A DNA stretch of 64,000 bases from Candidatus Nitrosocosmicus arcticus (lineage in GTDB: Archaea > Thermoproteota > Nitrososphaeria > Nitrososphaerales > Nitrososphaeraceae). The position numbers were made by a program, and so were the translations under genes. Below the pieces are notes generated by a model, which was not told where the DNA came from, made no database searches, and saw nothing but the letters and a program-made list of their open reading frames with translations. This document shows, in pieces, positions 25,707 through 35,094 of this stretch; within the stretch, counting starts at the first letter, position 1, and every line of letters starts with the position of its first letter. The stretch is taken from the NCBI RefSeq assembly GCF_007826885.1, contig NZ_ML675585.1, positions 80,454 to 144,453 on the forward strand, in the 5' to 3' direction.

Positions 25707-27021
25707 TCCTTGAAGTATCTCTAGGGTATAAAACTGCCTCTCTAATATTATTAAGACCTAATAATACCATCATCAATCTATCAAATCCCAGCCCACTACC
25801 CGAATGTGGTGGCATCCCCCACTCAAAAACTCTCAAATGATCTTTAAAGTTTTCAGCTGATAATCCTTGCTCTGCTAGTCGACTTTTTAGTTTCGACACA
25901 TCATGTTGTCTGGTCCCTCCAGAAACTAGCTCAAGATGGCCAAATTGCAAATCAAATGATTTTGACAAGGCAGGATTGGATTCCTTCTCGTGTATGTAAA
26001 AAGGTTTTAGATTAAGTGGCCAATCAACGATGAAATAAAACTTGTCAAATTTTTCCCCTAACTTTCTTAAAGAAGAATCAGATAAATCATCTCCAAAGGT
26101 AACTTTTTCTCCAACACTAGTTAATTCGTCCAAACATTTATCGTAACTTATCTTTGGAAATGGTATTGAAATTAAATCGTTTAATGAGTTTTCTTTAAAG
26201 AGCGGATTCTCATTATCAAAATAATTGGAATCTCTCATATACACGAGAATTTTCTTGATTAATTCTTCCATTAAATTCATTATATCATAATAATCAAGGT
26301 AAGCTGCTTCTAGATCAACACTCAAAAATTCATTGAGATGTCGAAGAGTATGGGAATTTTCAGCTCTGAAATATGGTGCTATTTCAAACACGCGATCCAA
26401 GGACAATACCAGTTGTTCCTTATACAACTGAGGGCTTTGAGCCAAAAATCCTTTTCGTTTGAAATAATTAAATGAAAAAAGGTTTGATCCTCCTTCGCTC
26501 GCACTTCCAATGATTTTTGGTGTATTCACCTCTATGAACTTATTTTCAGAGAAAAAATCTCGGATTATTCTCAAAATATTAGAACGAAGGATAAAGATAT
26601 TAGAAATTTTGGGGTTTCTCAAATCCAAAGCTCTACTGTCCAACCGGGTATCCAAATTTGATTCAACCCTGCCAGTTGGATCGACAGGTAGAGAGAGAGA
26701 AGCGTGTGAGAAAACAAAAATTTCCGTGACCTTAATCTCGATTGGAAAATTCTTAGATTTTGTACCCTGCACTACCCCAGTAATTAAAATATTACTTTGT
26801 CTAGGAATAGATTTAGCTTTTTGTAAATTCTCCCCTACCAAAACGGTTTGAACCAACCCGGTTACATCTCTAAGCAATATGAATCCAAGTTTACCGATAT
26901 CCCTGAAATCTTCAATCCACCCTGCAACCTTAACTTCGGAACCTATTGGCAACTCTTGCAATTGAGAGGTGAAGTGAGTTCTAGTATTGCTGTTTGTTTC
27001 TTTCTGAGCTGATGGAGTCAT
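25696..27021 (-). CDS. aspS: Aspartyl-tRNA synthetase (archaeal type)
   Basis: Charges tRNA-Asp (and tRNA-Asn in non-discriminating enzymes). From the ATG at 27021 (441 residues) it has an N-terminal OB-fold anticodon domain (GSEVKVAGWIEDFRDIGKLG, FILLRDVTGLVQTVLVGE). The class II catalytic core follows with motif 2 in FEIAPYFRAENSHTLRHLNE and motif 3 in GSGLGFDRLMMVLLGLNNIR. The length is that of archaeal/eukaryal AspRS, not the longer bacterial form. The frame extends five codons further to a TTG, which I do not use. An upstream NusA-like gene on the same strand may be co-transcribed. Confidence 0.97.
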   Translation of the reverse strand: MTPSAQKETNSNTRTHFTSQLQELPIGSEVKVAGWIEDFRDIGKLGFILLRDVTGLVQTVLVGENLQKAKSIPRQSNILITGVVQGTKSKNFPIEIKVTEIFVFSHASLSLPVDPTGRVESNLDTRLDSRALDLRNPKISNIFILRSNILRIIRDFFSENKFIEVNTPKIIGSASEGGSNLFSFNYFKRKGFLAQSPQLYKEQLVLSLDRVFEIAPYFRAENSHTLRHLNEFLSVDLEAAYLDYYDIMNLMEELIKKILVYMRDSNYFDNENPLFKENSLNDLISIPFPKISYDKCLDELTSVGEKVTFGDDLSDSSLRKLGEKFDKFYFIVDWPLNLKPFYIHEKESNPALSKSFDLQFGHLELVSGGTRQHDVSKLKSRLAEQGLSAENFKDHLRVFEWGMPPHSGSGLGFDRLMMVLLGLNNIREAVLYPRDTSRISP

Positions 27022-27087
27022 AATAAATGAAATCAATCAACTCCTTTTAATAAACTACCTGTTCAATAGTGGGATTCAAATTAAGTT

Positions 27088-27597
27088 TCAATCAAACTCA
27101 ATTATGAGATCGATTTGTCTGACTGCCATGGATATCTTTTTAATAGTTTCCAACCTCTTTTCATCTACTCCTTTAGAATTGTTTTTCAATACAACCCTTG
27201 TTGACTTACTCCCATCAGGTAACCAGACAAAATTCATACTTTCTAACTTTAAAGGATGAAATAGATTATCTAGAAATCTTCGATCATTAGAATCAGATTC
27301 AATTATCCAAATATCTTTCTGGAATGATTTATTTATGATATCACTAAGATCGTTGTTTGAACGGATTAGCCTAATATCAGAACTCCTTAGGATTAGTATA
27401 TGTTCATTTTCAATATCTTTTGCCGAAATTAACGTCATTTTATTTATGTTCGAATTTTTTTGAGCTAGTCTTGTAAGAACTATTGAGCTCTCAACATCCG
27501 ACTGAGTGATCTGGCCTGACTCAAGTTTGCTTTCACATAAGTTACACAAAATACCTGTTTTAGCATCAAAAGCACAAATTGGGGTTTTCAGTACCAC
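27088..27597 (-). CDS. Archaeal NusA-like zinc/KH RNA-binding protein
   Basis: 169 residues starting MVLKTPICAFDAKTGILCNL. The N-terminal zinc knuckle (PICAFDAKTGILCNLCESKL) and following helices (GQITQSDVESSIVLTRLAQK) match the archaeal family annotated as NusA-like or KH-domain transcription factors. The C-terminal part (FVWLPDGSKSTRVVLKN, RLETIKKISMAVRQIDLIIE) corresponds to a degenerate KH fold. It sits directly upstream of aspS, as is seen in several archaea, suggesting a translation or transcription role. Exact function unknown. Confidence 0.75.
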   Translation of the reverse strand: MVLKTPICAFDAKTGILCNLCESKLESGQITQSDVESSIVLTRLAQKNSNINKMTLISAKDIENEHILILRSSDIRLIRSNNDLSDIINKSFQKDIWIIESDSNDRRFLDNLFHPLKLESMNFVWLPDGSKSTRVVLKNNSKGVDEKRLETIKKISMAVRQIDLIIEFD

Positions 27598-27797
27598 TCT
27601 AAACTTAATAAAGAATACACTTAAATATCTTTGATTTTTTAAGATGGTTCATCAATATCCTGAGAACTTTGAATCAAGAGTTCATTTTTTCTTCATAATA
27701 ACTAGATAGGAAATTTTAACAAAATTGTTGTTTAAGACCGAATCAAACTTTATGACAGATCAAGATGCATTTATGCTAAAGCCGAGATGAAGCGACG

Positions 27798-28055
27798 TTA
27801 GCATTTTGACAAATATTTAAGATTATTGGGCAGTTTGACATTAGTAGTGGTAGTAAGATAAGGTTCATTAGTAGAGGTGTGTCTAAGTGCAAATACCCTT
27901 ACCCTAATCCCATTTGCTATAGTAAAATACGTGTTCTCTCGGGACCATATCTTTTCGGCAATAGTTTTAACATCAAAAATATTTCCATCAATTCCTACTT
28001 GCACTATGATCCCTTGTGCGTTTTTTTTTACACAGGTTATGAGTAATTCGGTCAT
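27798..28055 (-). CDS. DUF3892-type small protein
   Basis: 85 residues from the ATG at 28055 (MTELLITCVKKNAQGIIVQV). The pattern ITCV ... VGIDGNIFDV ... AEKIWSRENTYFTIANGIRV ... EPYLTTTTNVKLPNNLKYLS matches the DUF3892 family, small beta-rich proteins often found near phage or defence genes but also scattered in chromosomes. An upstream TTG would add five residues. No neighbour gives a functional hint. Confidence 0.75.
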   Translation of the reverse strand: MTELLITCVKKNAQGIIVQVGIDGNIFDVKTIAEKIWSRENTYFTIANGIRVRVFALRHTSTNEPYLTTTTNVKLPNNLKYLSKC

Positions 28056-28221
28056 GAATCCGGAAATCAAAATTAAATAGCCGGATCACCAATAAAATTG
28101 TTTAACACTAACTCAAATTGGAGACCAATACGCAAGAATATTATAAAACAAACAAGAAAGTAAACTTATGACGATTAAACTAAGGCTAGGTCTGCATAAT
28201 CAGATAATAAAGTAATTTGAA

Positions 28222-29229
28222 ATGAATCAGAGAAACAAAATCAATGGAAACAATCCTGATAAGAGTGTAACCGGAGCATTAGTAGTCAATGATCTCTCTA
28301 TAGTTTATAAAACCAGATCAGGAGTTTTGAAGGCCGTAGATAAAATTTCGTTCAAGATCAAGGATACCCAAGGTATCGGCATAATAGGGGAATCGGGATC
28401 AGGAAAGAGTACACTAGGTTACGGACTCATGAGATCATTGGCAGAAAACGGGTCAGTTGTATCAGGAAGTTTCATCTTTGAGGATCAAGATATTTTGAAT
28501 ATCTCAGAAAAGGATTTCAATGAGAAATACAGATGGAAGAAAATATCTATGGTGTTTCAAGGTTCAATGAACAGTCTTGATCCGGTGTTTACCATAGAGG
28601 ATCAGATGAAGGAAATTTTATCATCTCATAGGAAAAAAATATCTAGTAAAGATCGTATTTCAATCATCAGAGCTGCTCTTACTGATGTAGGATTGAATCC
28701 GGACTTTGTTTCTAGAAAATACCCACATGAATTGAGTGGAGGAATGAAGCAACGCATAGTAATAGCCAATGCTTTATTGCTGGGGCCCAGAATTCTAATC
28801 GCAGACGAACCAACAACAGCATTAGATGTAGTGATTCAGTCACAAGTTTTGAGGTTATTAAAAAAACTGAGAGAGGAAAAAAACATGAAAATAATAGTCA
28901 TAACTCATGATATGTCACTGATTCCAAATTTAGTAGATAGAGTAATCATAATGTATGCAGGGCAAGCTGTTGAAATATCAGATGTCAAAACAGTGTTTGA
29001 AAAACCTTTGCACCCATATACCCAAGCCCTCATTCAATCAATACCTAACATAAGATCCTCAGAGAAATCCATCAAATTCATAAAAGGAGATCCACCAAAT
29101 TTATCAGAAATAGGAGAAGGTTGCCGGTTTATAGATAGATGTCCCCATGCATTTGAAGATTGCAAAAACGATCCACCTGATATTCTAATTGGTAATAATT
29201 TGGTGAAGTGCTGGTTGTATAAAAAATAA
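28222..29229 (+). CDS. OppD/DppD-type ABC transporter ATPase (orphan)
   Basis: 335 residues. It is the ATP-hydrolysing subunit of an oligopeptide/dipeptide-type importer. It shows Walker A GESGSGKST (near 55-63), the Q-loop in ISMVFQGSMNSLDPVF, the signature LSGGMKQR, Walker B ILIADEPTTALDV and the H-loop ITHDMS. The C-terminal family extension with the cysteine cluster (CRFIDRCPHAFEDC, then C) is present. No permease, OppF partner or substrate-binding protein lies in the window: sufS follows and a DUF3892 gene is upstream on the other strand. The partner genes may be elsewhere, or this ATPase may have another role. Confidence 0.92.
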   Translation: MNQRNKINGNNPDKSVTGALVVNDLSIVYKTRSGVLKAVDKISFKIKDTQGIGIIGESGSGKSTLGYGLMRSLAENGSVVSGSFIFEDQDILNISEKDFNEKYRWKKISMVFQGSMNSLDPVFTIEDQMKEILSSHRKKISSKDRISIIRAALTDVGLNPDFVSRKYPHELSGGMKQRIVIANALLLGPRILIADEPTTALDVVIQSQVLRLLKKLREEKNMKIIVITHDMSLIPNLVDRVIIMYAGQAVEISDVKTVFEKPLHPYTQALIQSIPNIRSSEKSIKFIKGDPPNLSEIGEGCRFIDRCPHAFEDCKNDPPDILIGNNLVKCWLYKK

Positions 29230-29331
29230 CTGTTGACTTCATATCATCTAAACATTTTGAGCTCAATTATTCCGTGAATATTTTTTATAGATATTAAGTT
29301 TATATCTCAAAATATAGGATAATAAACATTA

Positions 29332-30582
29332 ATGCAAGCCCTTTTAGACGTTCGTAAGATAAGACAGGATTTTCCCATTTTAAGTAGACGGCTAAATGAT
29401 GGAAAAAGGTTGGTATATCTTGATAATGCTGCAACTACTCAAAAGCCCAAAGAAGTTATAGATACAATTTGTAGATATTATTCAGAGTATAATTCCAATA
29501 TTCATAGAGCAGTTTATCAAATTGCTGAAGAAGCTACGGAGGAATATGAAGGAGCAAGGGAGAACGTGAGAAAATTCATAAATGCAAAATACCAAGAAGA
29601 AATTATTTTTACGAGAAACACCACCGAGTCGATCAATCTAGTATCTTACTCATGGGGAAATGCCAACATTAAGAAGGGAAATACAATACTTTTGACCGAA
29701 TACGAACACCATAGTAATATCGTTCCTTGGCAGATTCTATGCAAAAGTAGAGGAGCAAAAATCAAATACTTGGAGGTCGATGAGGATGGATATCTGGACC
29801 TAGAGGCATTGGAGGAACTTTTGTCAAGGAAAGGTGATGGGAAAATTAAGTTGGTATCTCTTAGTGAAATGTCAAACGTATTAGGGACTATATTTCCAGC
29901 CAGGGAAATTATCAAAATCGCGCATGAAAAAAACATCCCTGTTGTTTTGGATGGTGCCCAGTCCGTTCCACATTTGAAAACGGATGTCCAACAAACAGGA
30001 TGTGATTTTTTAGCATTTTCGGCTCATAAAATGCTTGGCCCTACAGGCGTTGGAGTGTTGTACGTCAAAAAAGCAATATTAGAGCAGATGAAGCCATTTA
30101 TTTCTGGTGGCGATATGATAAAAGAGGTACATAAAGAAAACACGATATTTAATGATCTGCCTTACAGATTTGAAGGTGGAACGCCAAATATTGCTGATGT
30201 AATCGGCTTTAGCTCTGCAATAAAGTATCTCAATAGGATAGGGATGGATAATGTTCGTGATCATGAATTAGAAATGACCGCCTATCTTCTAAGCCGCATT
30301 CAAGAAATAAAAAATATTAAAGTGTATGGCCCCAAAATTGCAAAAGATAGAGGAGGCCTTGTCTCATTTAACATCGAAGGAATTCACCCCCATGATTGCG
30401 CCACAATATTAAATGATTTTGGCATAGCCATTAGGTCAGGACATCATTGTGCCCAGGTGCTGATGGAAAAACTCGACATTGTAGCTTCGTCTAGAGCTAG
30501 TCTATATATTTATAATACTAAAGAGGAAATTGATATATTAATAGATGCTTTAAATCATGCTAGGAGGATATTCAATATATGA
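29332..30582 (+). CDS. sufS: Cysteine desulfurase SufS
   Basis: A PLP enzyme that removes sulfur from cysteine for Fe-S cluster assembly. The 416 residues carry VYLDNAATTQKPKEVIDTIC at the start. The PLP-lysine segment DFLAFSAHKMLGPTGVGVLY follows, then the group II active-site cysteine in IRSGHHCAQVLMEKL (near residue 364). Length is typical of SufS. The downstream scaffold gene overlaps by four bases (ATGA), so the two are translationally coupled. A TATA-like stretch (TTTATATCTCAAAATATAGG) lies ahead of the ATG at 29332. Confidence 0.97.
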   Translation: MQALLDVRKIRQDFPILSRRLNDGKRLVYLDNAATTQKPKEVIDTICRYYSEYNSNIHRAVYQIAEEATEEYEGARENVRKFINAKYQEEIIFTRNTTESINLVSYSWGNANIKKGNTILLTEYEHHSNIVPWQILCKSRGAKIKYLEVDEDGYLDLEALEELLSRKGDGKIKLVSLSEMSNVLGTIFPAREIIKIAHEKNIPVVLDGAQSVPHLKTDVQQTGCDFLAFSAHKMLGPTGVGVLYVKKAILEQMKPFISGGDMIKEVHKENTIFNDLPYRFEGGTPNIADVIGFSSAIKYLNRIGMDNVRDHELEMTAYLLSRIQEIKNIKVYGPKIAKDRGGLVSFNIEGIHPHDCATILNDFGIAIRSGHHCAQVLMEKLDIVASSRASLYIYNTKEEIDILIDALNHARRIFNI

Positions 30583-31007
30583 GTGAAGATATTTACAGGG
30601 AAATGATACTCGACCACTATAGGAATCCACGAAATAAGGGAAAGATCGAGGATCCGGATATAAGAATAAATGATAGTAATCCACTGTGTGGTGATGAGAT
30701 TTCAATTGATCTGAAAGTTGAAGGTGATATAATTAAAGACATCAAGTTTGATGGGAGGGGATGTGCTATTAGCCAGGCTAGTGCCTCGATGTTGACTGAA
30801 ATGGTTTCAAATAAACCACTAACAACAATAAAAGATATCACAAAAGACGACGTACTCGAAAATATTGGTCTGACAAATTTGGGCCCTGCTAGAATAAAGT
30901 GTGCTTTACTTTCCTTGAAAGTTTTAAAACTAGGAATGGTAAAATATTATGTTGATAGGGATCCATCATCAGCTGCTCAGATGAAAGATGAATCAAAAGT
31001 CTTTTAA
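30579..31007 (+). CDS. sufU: SufU/IscU-type Fe-S scaffold or sulfur-transfer protein
   Basis: 142 residues starting MSEDIYREMILDHYRNPRNK, the usual SufU N-terminus. The three conserved cysteines are in SNPLCGDEI, GRGCAISQAS and RIKCALLSL, with the family aspartate after the first. SufU acts as the sulfur acceptor of SufS and/or as a cluster scaffold. Its start overlaps the sufS stop by four bases. No sufBCD genes are in this window; an A-type carrier lies at 34.7 kb. Confidence 0.95.
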   Translation: MSEDIYREMILDHYRNPRNKGKIEDPDIRINDSNPLCGDEISIDLKVEGDIIKDIKFDGRGCAISQASASMLTEMVSNKPLTTIKDITKDDVLENIGLTNLGPARIKCALLSLKVLKLGMVKYYVDRDPSSAAQMKDESKVF

Positions 31008-31071
31008 CAAATAGTAGATGACCGTTGAATTAAATCTCAGAAAGCAGAAACGAACAGTTTGCTAGTAATTT

Positions 31072-31785
31072 ATGGTGAATAAAAAGATTCAAATAGAACA
31101 GATAAATCCTTATTGGAATATTAAAATATCTTTTATTTTTCTATTTTTGTTTATTTTTGTTATTATGAGCGTTCTTGCAGTCACAGGGATAACGGGTAAT
31201 TTAGACAAAATAGTAACAAAATTTATTAGTCAAATAAGAAGCCAAATATTAGATACAACATTTATTATCATAACTACCACATCAGATACTATTAATTTAA
31301 TAATTGTAGGTTTTATTCTTACAATTTTAAAGAGAACTAGAAGGTTTGGAATGATTTTGTTGATTACTTTGGTTTCCGTTACCATTCTAGTAACTTATAT
31401 CAAACCCTTGTTTGCAATTGAGCACCCAAGTGTCGATTTTAAACCATTAGTAATATTACCAGATAAATTTACTCTCGAACGGGATAGTTTTATGCCTTTT
31501 GCCCAGGACTACTCATACCCCTCCAACCACATCGCTTCGGCAGCCGCTTTCAGTTTTATTGTGGGCGGATTGTCCTATAGAAATTCGCCTAGGTTCGCAA
31601 TAGCATTTCTAATATTTTTCCCAGTGCTAATAGGTTTCACGAAACTGTATCTTTTTCAACACAACTTTATAGATTTGGTAGGGGGGTATTTTTTTGGTTT
31701 GGTAATAGTTACGATAATAGTAAAGGCCCTAAAAGCCAACGAGGAGCAAAGAATTAACATTGTAGACTCGAACCAAAGGGATTAA
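31072..31785 (+). CDS. PAP2-family membrane phosphatase-like protein
   Basis: 237 residues with about six membrane spans. The PAP2 superfamily motifs are recognisable but altered. Motif 1, normally KxxxxxxRP, reads KPLFAIEHPSVDFKP. Motif 2 is YPSNHIASAAAF (PSGH replaced by PSNH). Motif 3, normally SRxxxxxHxxxD, reads TKLYLFQHNFIDLVGG, keeping the His and Asp but losing the Ser-Arg. It could be a lipid or undecaprenyl-type pyrophosphatase homologue acting on polyprenyl phosphates, or a non-canonical member. It lies downstream of sufU after 64 bases, probably a separate unit. Confidence 0.8.
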   Translation: MVNKKIQIEQINPYWNIKISFIFLFLFIFVIMSVLAVTGITGNLDKIVTKFISQIRSQILDTTFIIITTTSDTINLIIVGFILTILKRTRRFGMILLITLVSVTILVTYIKPLFAIEHPSVDFKPLVILPDKFTLERDSFMPFAQDYSYPSNHIASAAAFSFIVGGLSYRNSPRFAIAFLIFFPVLIGFTKLYLFQHNFIDLVGGYFFGLVIVTIIVKALKANEEQRINIVDSNQRD

Positions 31786-31857
31786 TGCTAGTAGTAACAA
31801 CATGGCTTTCTGGATTTTTGATTCATATTCTAAAGACGATAGAACGATAACATAGTT

Positions 31858-32199
31858 TCAGTTGAATCGATTTGTTAACGCTGGATCCAGTAATAACCAG
31901 CCAAAGTGTGAATCATCGTGAACATATCGGTAATCCTTAATATTTGGCCTCATTTTTAAAGACCTGATTCCAGATAACAATTCGTTTTGAAGTTGCAATC
32001 CCAATTTCCTTGAAATATCATTCGCTTTTGGAGATTCAATTGACCTTGGTAACAAAATCTTATAACTAAAATTATGACTGGAATAACATTTGGTATAATG
32101 ATTTAACAGTTTCTTGGATACGGTTGAAACATCTTTATAACTATCCAGATTCTCTGTATAATCTGCGGAAAAGCGTTTTAGGAATTCAATATTTACCAA
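31858..32199 (-). CDS. Hypothetical protein, 113 residues
   Basis: Starts MVNIEFLKRFSADYTENLDS (TTG at 32199). Soluble and basic, with segments YSSHNFSYKILLPRSIESPK and NIKDYRYVHDDSHFGWLLLD. No motif or membrane span. The start is uncertain because only TTG is available near the N-terminus. It borders the gene-poor gap at 32.2-33.2 kb. Not recognised. Confidence 0.55.
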   Translation of the reverse strand: MVNIEFLKRFSADYTENLDSYKDVSTVSKKLLNHYTKCYSSHNFSYKILLPRSIESPKANDISRKLGLQLQNELLSGIRSLKMRPNIKDYRYVHDDSHFGWLLLDPALTNRFN

Positions 32200-33199
32200 A
32201 CAAATATTAGAATATTAATAATACTATTAATATACATTCTGACCGAAAATAAAAATTTGTTACTGATGGTATTGAATAAAGGTAAAGTAAAAAATTAGAA
32301 AGTATTATTTTTTCGATTAAATTTCTTTCTCAACGTGACTTTGAGTCTGTTTAACTAGTAGATGATGATTTAATCGAAGATACTGTTTTTTTATTTCTTT
32401 AGAAGCGGACTGATCTCTATTCTTATCTCGTTATTTTGATTTTCTGGTGCCCACAAATACCCTAATTTCCAAATGTTAAATAGTTTATGTTCCTCTCCAG
32501 TAGAAAATAGTACAATCAAAAAAGCAAAAAGATCACTAAACGATTCGTTTCATCTAGAATTTTTAAACATTTTATTTTAAAAAAGATCATTCAGTATCTT
32601 CGGAGGTATCATGGATGAGCATATGCTATTATGATACCAGTTAAGATGGATTTAGTAAGTCTAAAATGGGCAATCAATCATAGAATTTGAAAGCGAACAC
32701 ATCATTTAGTGGTTATTAAAAACATTGTGTACGGCACAAGGGAGCCAAAATCCAAATTTCAAATCAATTTGGTTTCTGGGCTAATTGAACCCTGTTTTTG
32801 TGCTTTAATTAGGAGAGTAGAAATGAACAAAATAGGTAAAATAATTTATCGCGTTTTTATCTAGGATATAGGATCTAATTATTTTAAGGCAAAGTTCCCC
32901 ATTGTTATTCTGTTAACACTACCAAAGTTAAATTGAAGAGGTCAAATTGAGAGTATAGTCAAGTAGTGATTGACAAAACAATATCTGATTAAAAAAATTA
33001 AATCGTCGTGTGAGAACCTATCTTTATTTATATTAGATTAGTGTCAATAATAGAGCATTAGGTATCTTTATAATAGCTATAAAATATTCAATCAATTTCT
33101 GATATTGTCCGATTAAATCTATCCATCTCTAAAATATCAAATTGCGGTAGTGACTTTTTGATTAAATTTAAATATATCAAAATTTTTCCCTCTAGTATA
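32200..33199. other. Long gene-poor gap with one possible gene remnant
   Basis: About 1 kb without an intact gene. One minus-strand frame at 32391-32549 looks like the tail of a lost protein and is listed separately. The remainder is AT-rich and broken in all frames; the part just upstream of gdhA probably holds its promoter. A decayed gene is the simplest explanation for the gap. Confidence 0.4.
32391..32549 (-). pseudogene. Possible C-terminal remnant of an unknown protein
   Basis: An open stretch of 52 codons ends at TAA 32391-32393 and includes STGEEHKLFNIWKLGYLWAP, then ENQNNEIRIEISPLLKK. The Trp, Tyr, Glu and His content is protein-like, yet it begins right after a stop codon and has no good start. 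I read it as the surviving end of a decayed gene, with low confidence. Confidence 0.3.
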
Positions 33200-34474
33200 A
33201 TGACAAGTAATACTAACGAATATGCATCGACTAATAATCCCTATCAAATGGCTTTGAAGCAGCTTCAAGAAACTGCAAAAATTATCAATTTAGATGAAGG
33301 TATCCACAAGATACTTGCTAAACCAAAGAGAATCTTAACCGTATCTCTACCTGTCAAAATGGACGACGGGAGGATAGAAGTTTTTACTGGGTTCCGCTCT
33401 CAACACAATGATGCAAGGGGTCCTTTTAAAGGTGGGATCAGATATCATCCTCAAGTAACCATAGAGGAAGTAATGGCACTTTCTATGTGGATGACATGGA
33501 AATGTGCTATAGTAGGGATCCCGCTTGGCGGGGGTAAAGGAGGCATTATTTGCAATCCAAAGAAAATGTCAAACTCAGAGCTAGAAAGGATGACAAGAAG
33601 ATATGCGTATGCTATATCCGACATTATTGGACCGTACACCGACATTCCGGCACCAGATGTATACACTGGGGGTCAAGAAATGGCATGGATTATGGATACC
33701 TACTCTACCCTCAAGGGCAATCATGGAGAACCTGCAGTAATTACTGGGAAACCACTCTCTATAGGCGGATCATTGGGTAGAACTGAAGCTACTGGAAGAG
33801 GACTATCTTTTACGGTAAGAGAGGCTGCCAAAAGACAAAATATCGATATGAATGGGGCAACAGTAGTCGTTCAAGGGTTTGGTAATGCAGGACAGTATGC
33901 AGCTCAATTGGTTGAAGAGCAGGGGGCGAAAATTATAGCTGTTTCTGATACGCAGGGAGCCATAATCAACAAGAATGGATTTAGTGCTCACGAATTAATT
34001 AAATTTAAGTTAGAAAATAAATCGATCCGTGGCTTCCCTGGGTCGACTGAAATAAGTAATGATGAATTATTAACCACAGAATGTACTATTTTGATCCCAG
34101 CCGCACTTGAGAATCAGATTACGAAGGACAACGCATCTAGAATTAAGACTAAAATTGTTGCTGAAGCTGCAAATGGTCCAACTACCCCCGAAGCTGATAA
34201 AATTTTTTATGAAAATAATATTTTGGTTATCCCAGATGTACTTGCTAATAGTGGTGGAGTGACAGTATCATATTTTGAATGGCTCCAAAATCTGAGGAGA
34301 GAATATTGGTCTGAAGCTGAAGTAAATGAGAGATTAGATGTAATAATGACAAGAGCATTTGGCGAGGTATATGAAGCGCATCAAAGATATAGCACAAACA
34401 TGCGTACTGCAAGTATTGCCTTGGCAGTCAATAGAGTAGCTGAAGCCATAAAGTTAAGGGGAATTTGGCCCTAA
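33200..34474 (+). CDS. gdhA: Glutamate dehydrogenase
   Basis: Interconverts glutamate and 2-oxoglutarate plus ammonium, linking ammonia assimilation to central carbon. From the ATG at 33200 (424 residues) it shows the substrate-binding segments FTGFRSQHNDARGPFKGGIR and PLGGGKGGIICNPKKMS, the latter with the catalytic lysine. DIPAPDVYTGGQEMAWIMD and the nucleotide loop VVQGFGNAGQYAAQL follow. The hexameric archaeal type length fits. The frame extends 14 codons upstream from a TTG, but MTSNTNEYASTNNPYQ is the better start. Confidence 0.97.
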   Translation: MTSNTNEYASTNNPYQMALKQLQETAKIINLDEGIHKILAKPKRILTVSLPVKMDDGRIEVFTGFRSQHNDARGPFKGGIRYHPQVTIEEVMALSMWMTWKCAIVGIPLGGGKGGIICNPKKMSNSELERMTRRYAYAISDIIGPYTDIPAPDVYTGGQEMAWIMDTYSTLKGNHGEPAVITGKPLSIGGSLGRTEATGRGLSFTVREAAKRQNIDMNGATVVVQGFGNAGQYAAQLVEEQGAKIIAVSDTQGAIINKNGFSAHELIKFKLENKSIRGFPGSTEISNDELLTTECTILIPAALENQITKDNASRIKTKIVAEAANGPTTPEADKIFYENNILVIPDVLANSGGVTVSYFEWLQNLRREYWSEAEVNERLDVIMTRAFGEVYEAHQRYSTNMRTASIALAVNRVAEAIKLRGIWP

Positions 34475-34658
34475 TTACTAACCGGCTTTAGATAGAAACA
34501 ATTTGATCTGATGTAAGTCCTGAAAAATAGGTCAGTTTAATACGTTCAAGTCATTATTTGACTCCTTTTGGCCATATTATTAATATGTTTAAATCGCGAT
34601 ATTTCAAAAAGAATAAAAAGAAATAAAATAGGACAGGATTCTTGAATAGTTGAAAAAA

Positions 34659-35009
34659 TTACTCAGTAGAAAATGAGTGACCACATGAGCAGCTCTTTGT
34701 AACGTTTGGGTTAGATATCTTAAACCCTGATCCCATCAAGCTTTCAATGTAATCGACTACCGCTCCCTTTAAGTATTTTTGACTATAATTATCTACTAAA
34801 ATTTTAACTTTGTTTTGTTCCAGTATCACATCATCTTCATCTGGATTTTCTTCAAACCCCATTCCATAGGATAATCCAGAACATCCACCGCCAGTGACAT
34901 AGACTCTCAAATAGAGATTATCTTTTCCTTCTTGTTTCATAAATTCTGTAACCTTTTCTGCAGCCTTTGCTGTAACATCAATAATTTTAGATTGTTGTAC
35001 ACTTGCCAT
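34659..35009 (-). CDS. A-type iron-sulfur carrier (IscA/HesB family)
   Basis: 116 residues; binds Fe-S clusters or iron and delivers them to target proteins. The three cluster ligands are in VTGGGCSGLSYGM (about residue 42) and the C-terminal SCSCGHSF. The core helix ITVTAKAAEKVTEFM-like (IDVTAKAAEKVTEFMKQEGK) is also typical. Length is normal. It is separate from sufS-sufU (3.7 kb away) and divergent from neither neighbour. Confidence 0.95.
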   Translation of the reverse strand: MASVQQSKIIDVTAKAAEKVTEFMKQEGKDNLYLRVYVTGGGCSGLSYGMGFEENPDEDDVILEQNKVKILVDNYSQKYLKGAVVDYIESLMGSGFKISNPNVTKSCSCGHSFSTE

Positions 35010-35094
35010 GATATATTATAATTGGTCATACAAATTTAATAAGGTTTTCCTATAAATAAACCAAAAAATAGAGATGACCTTGTAAAAAATAGGT

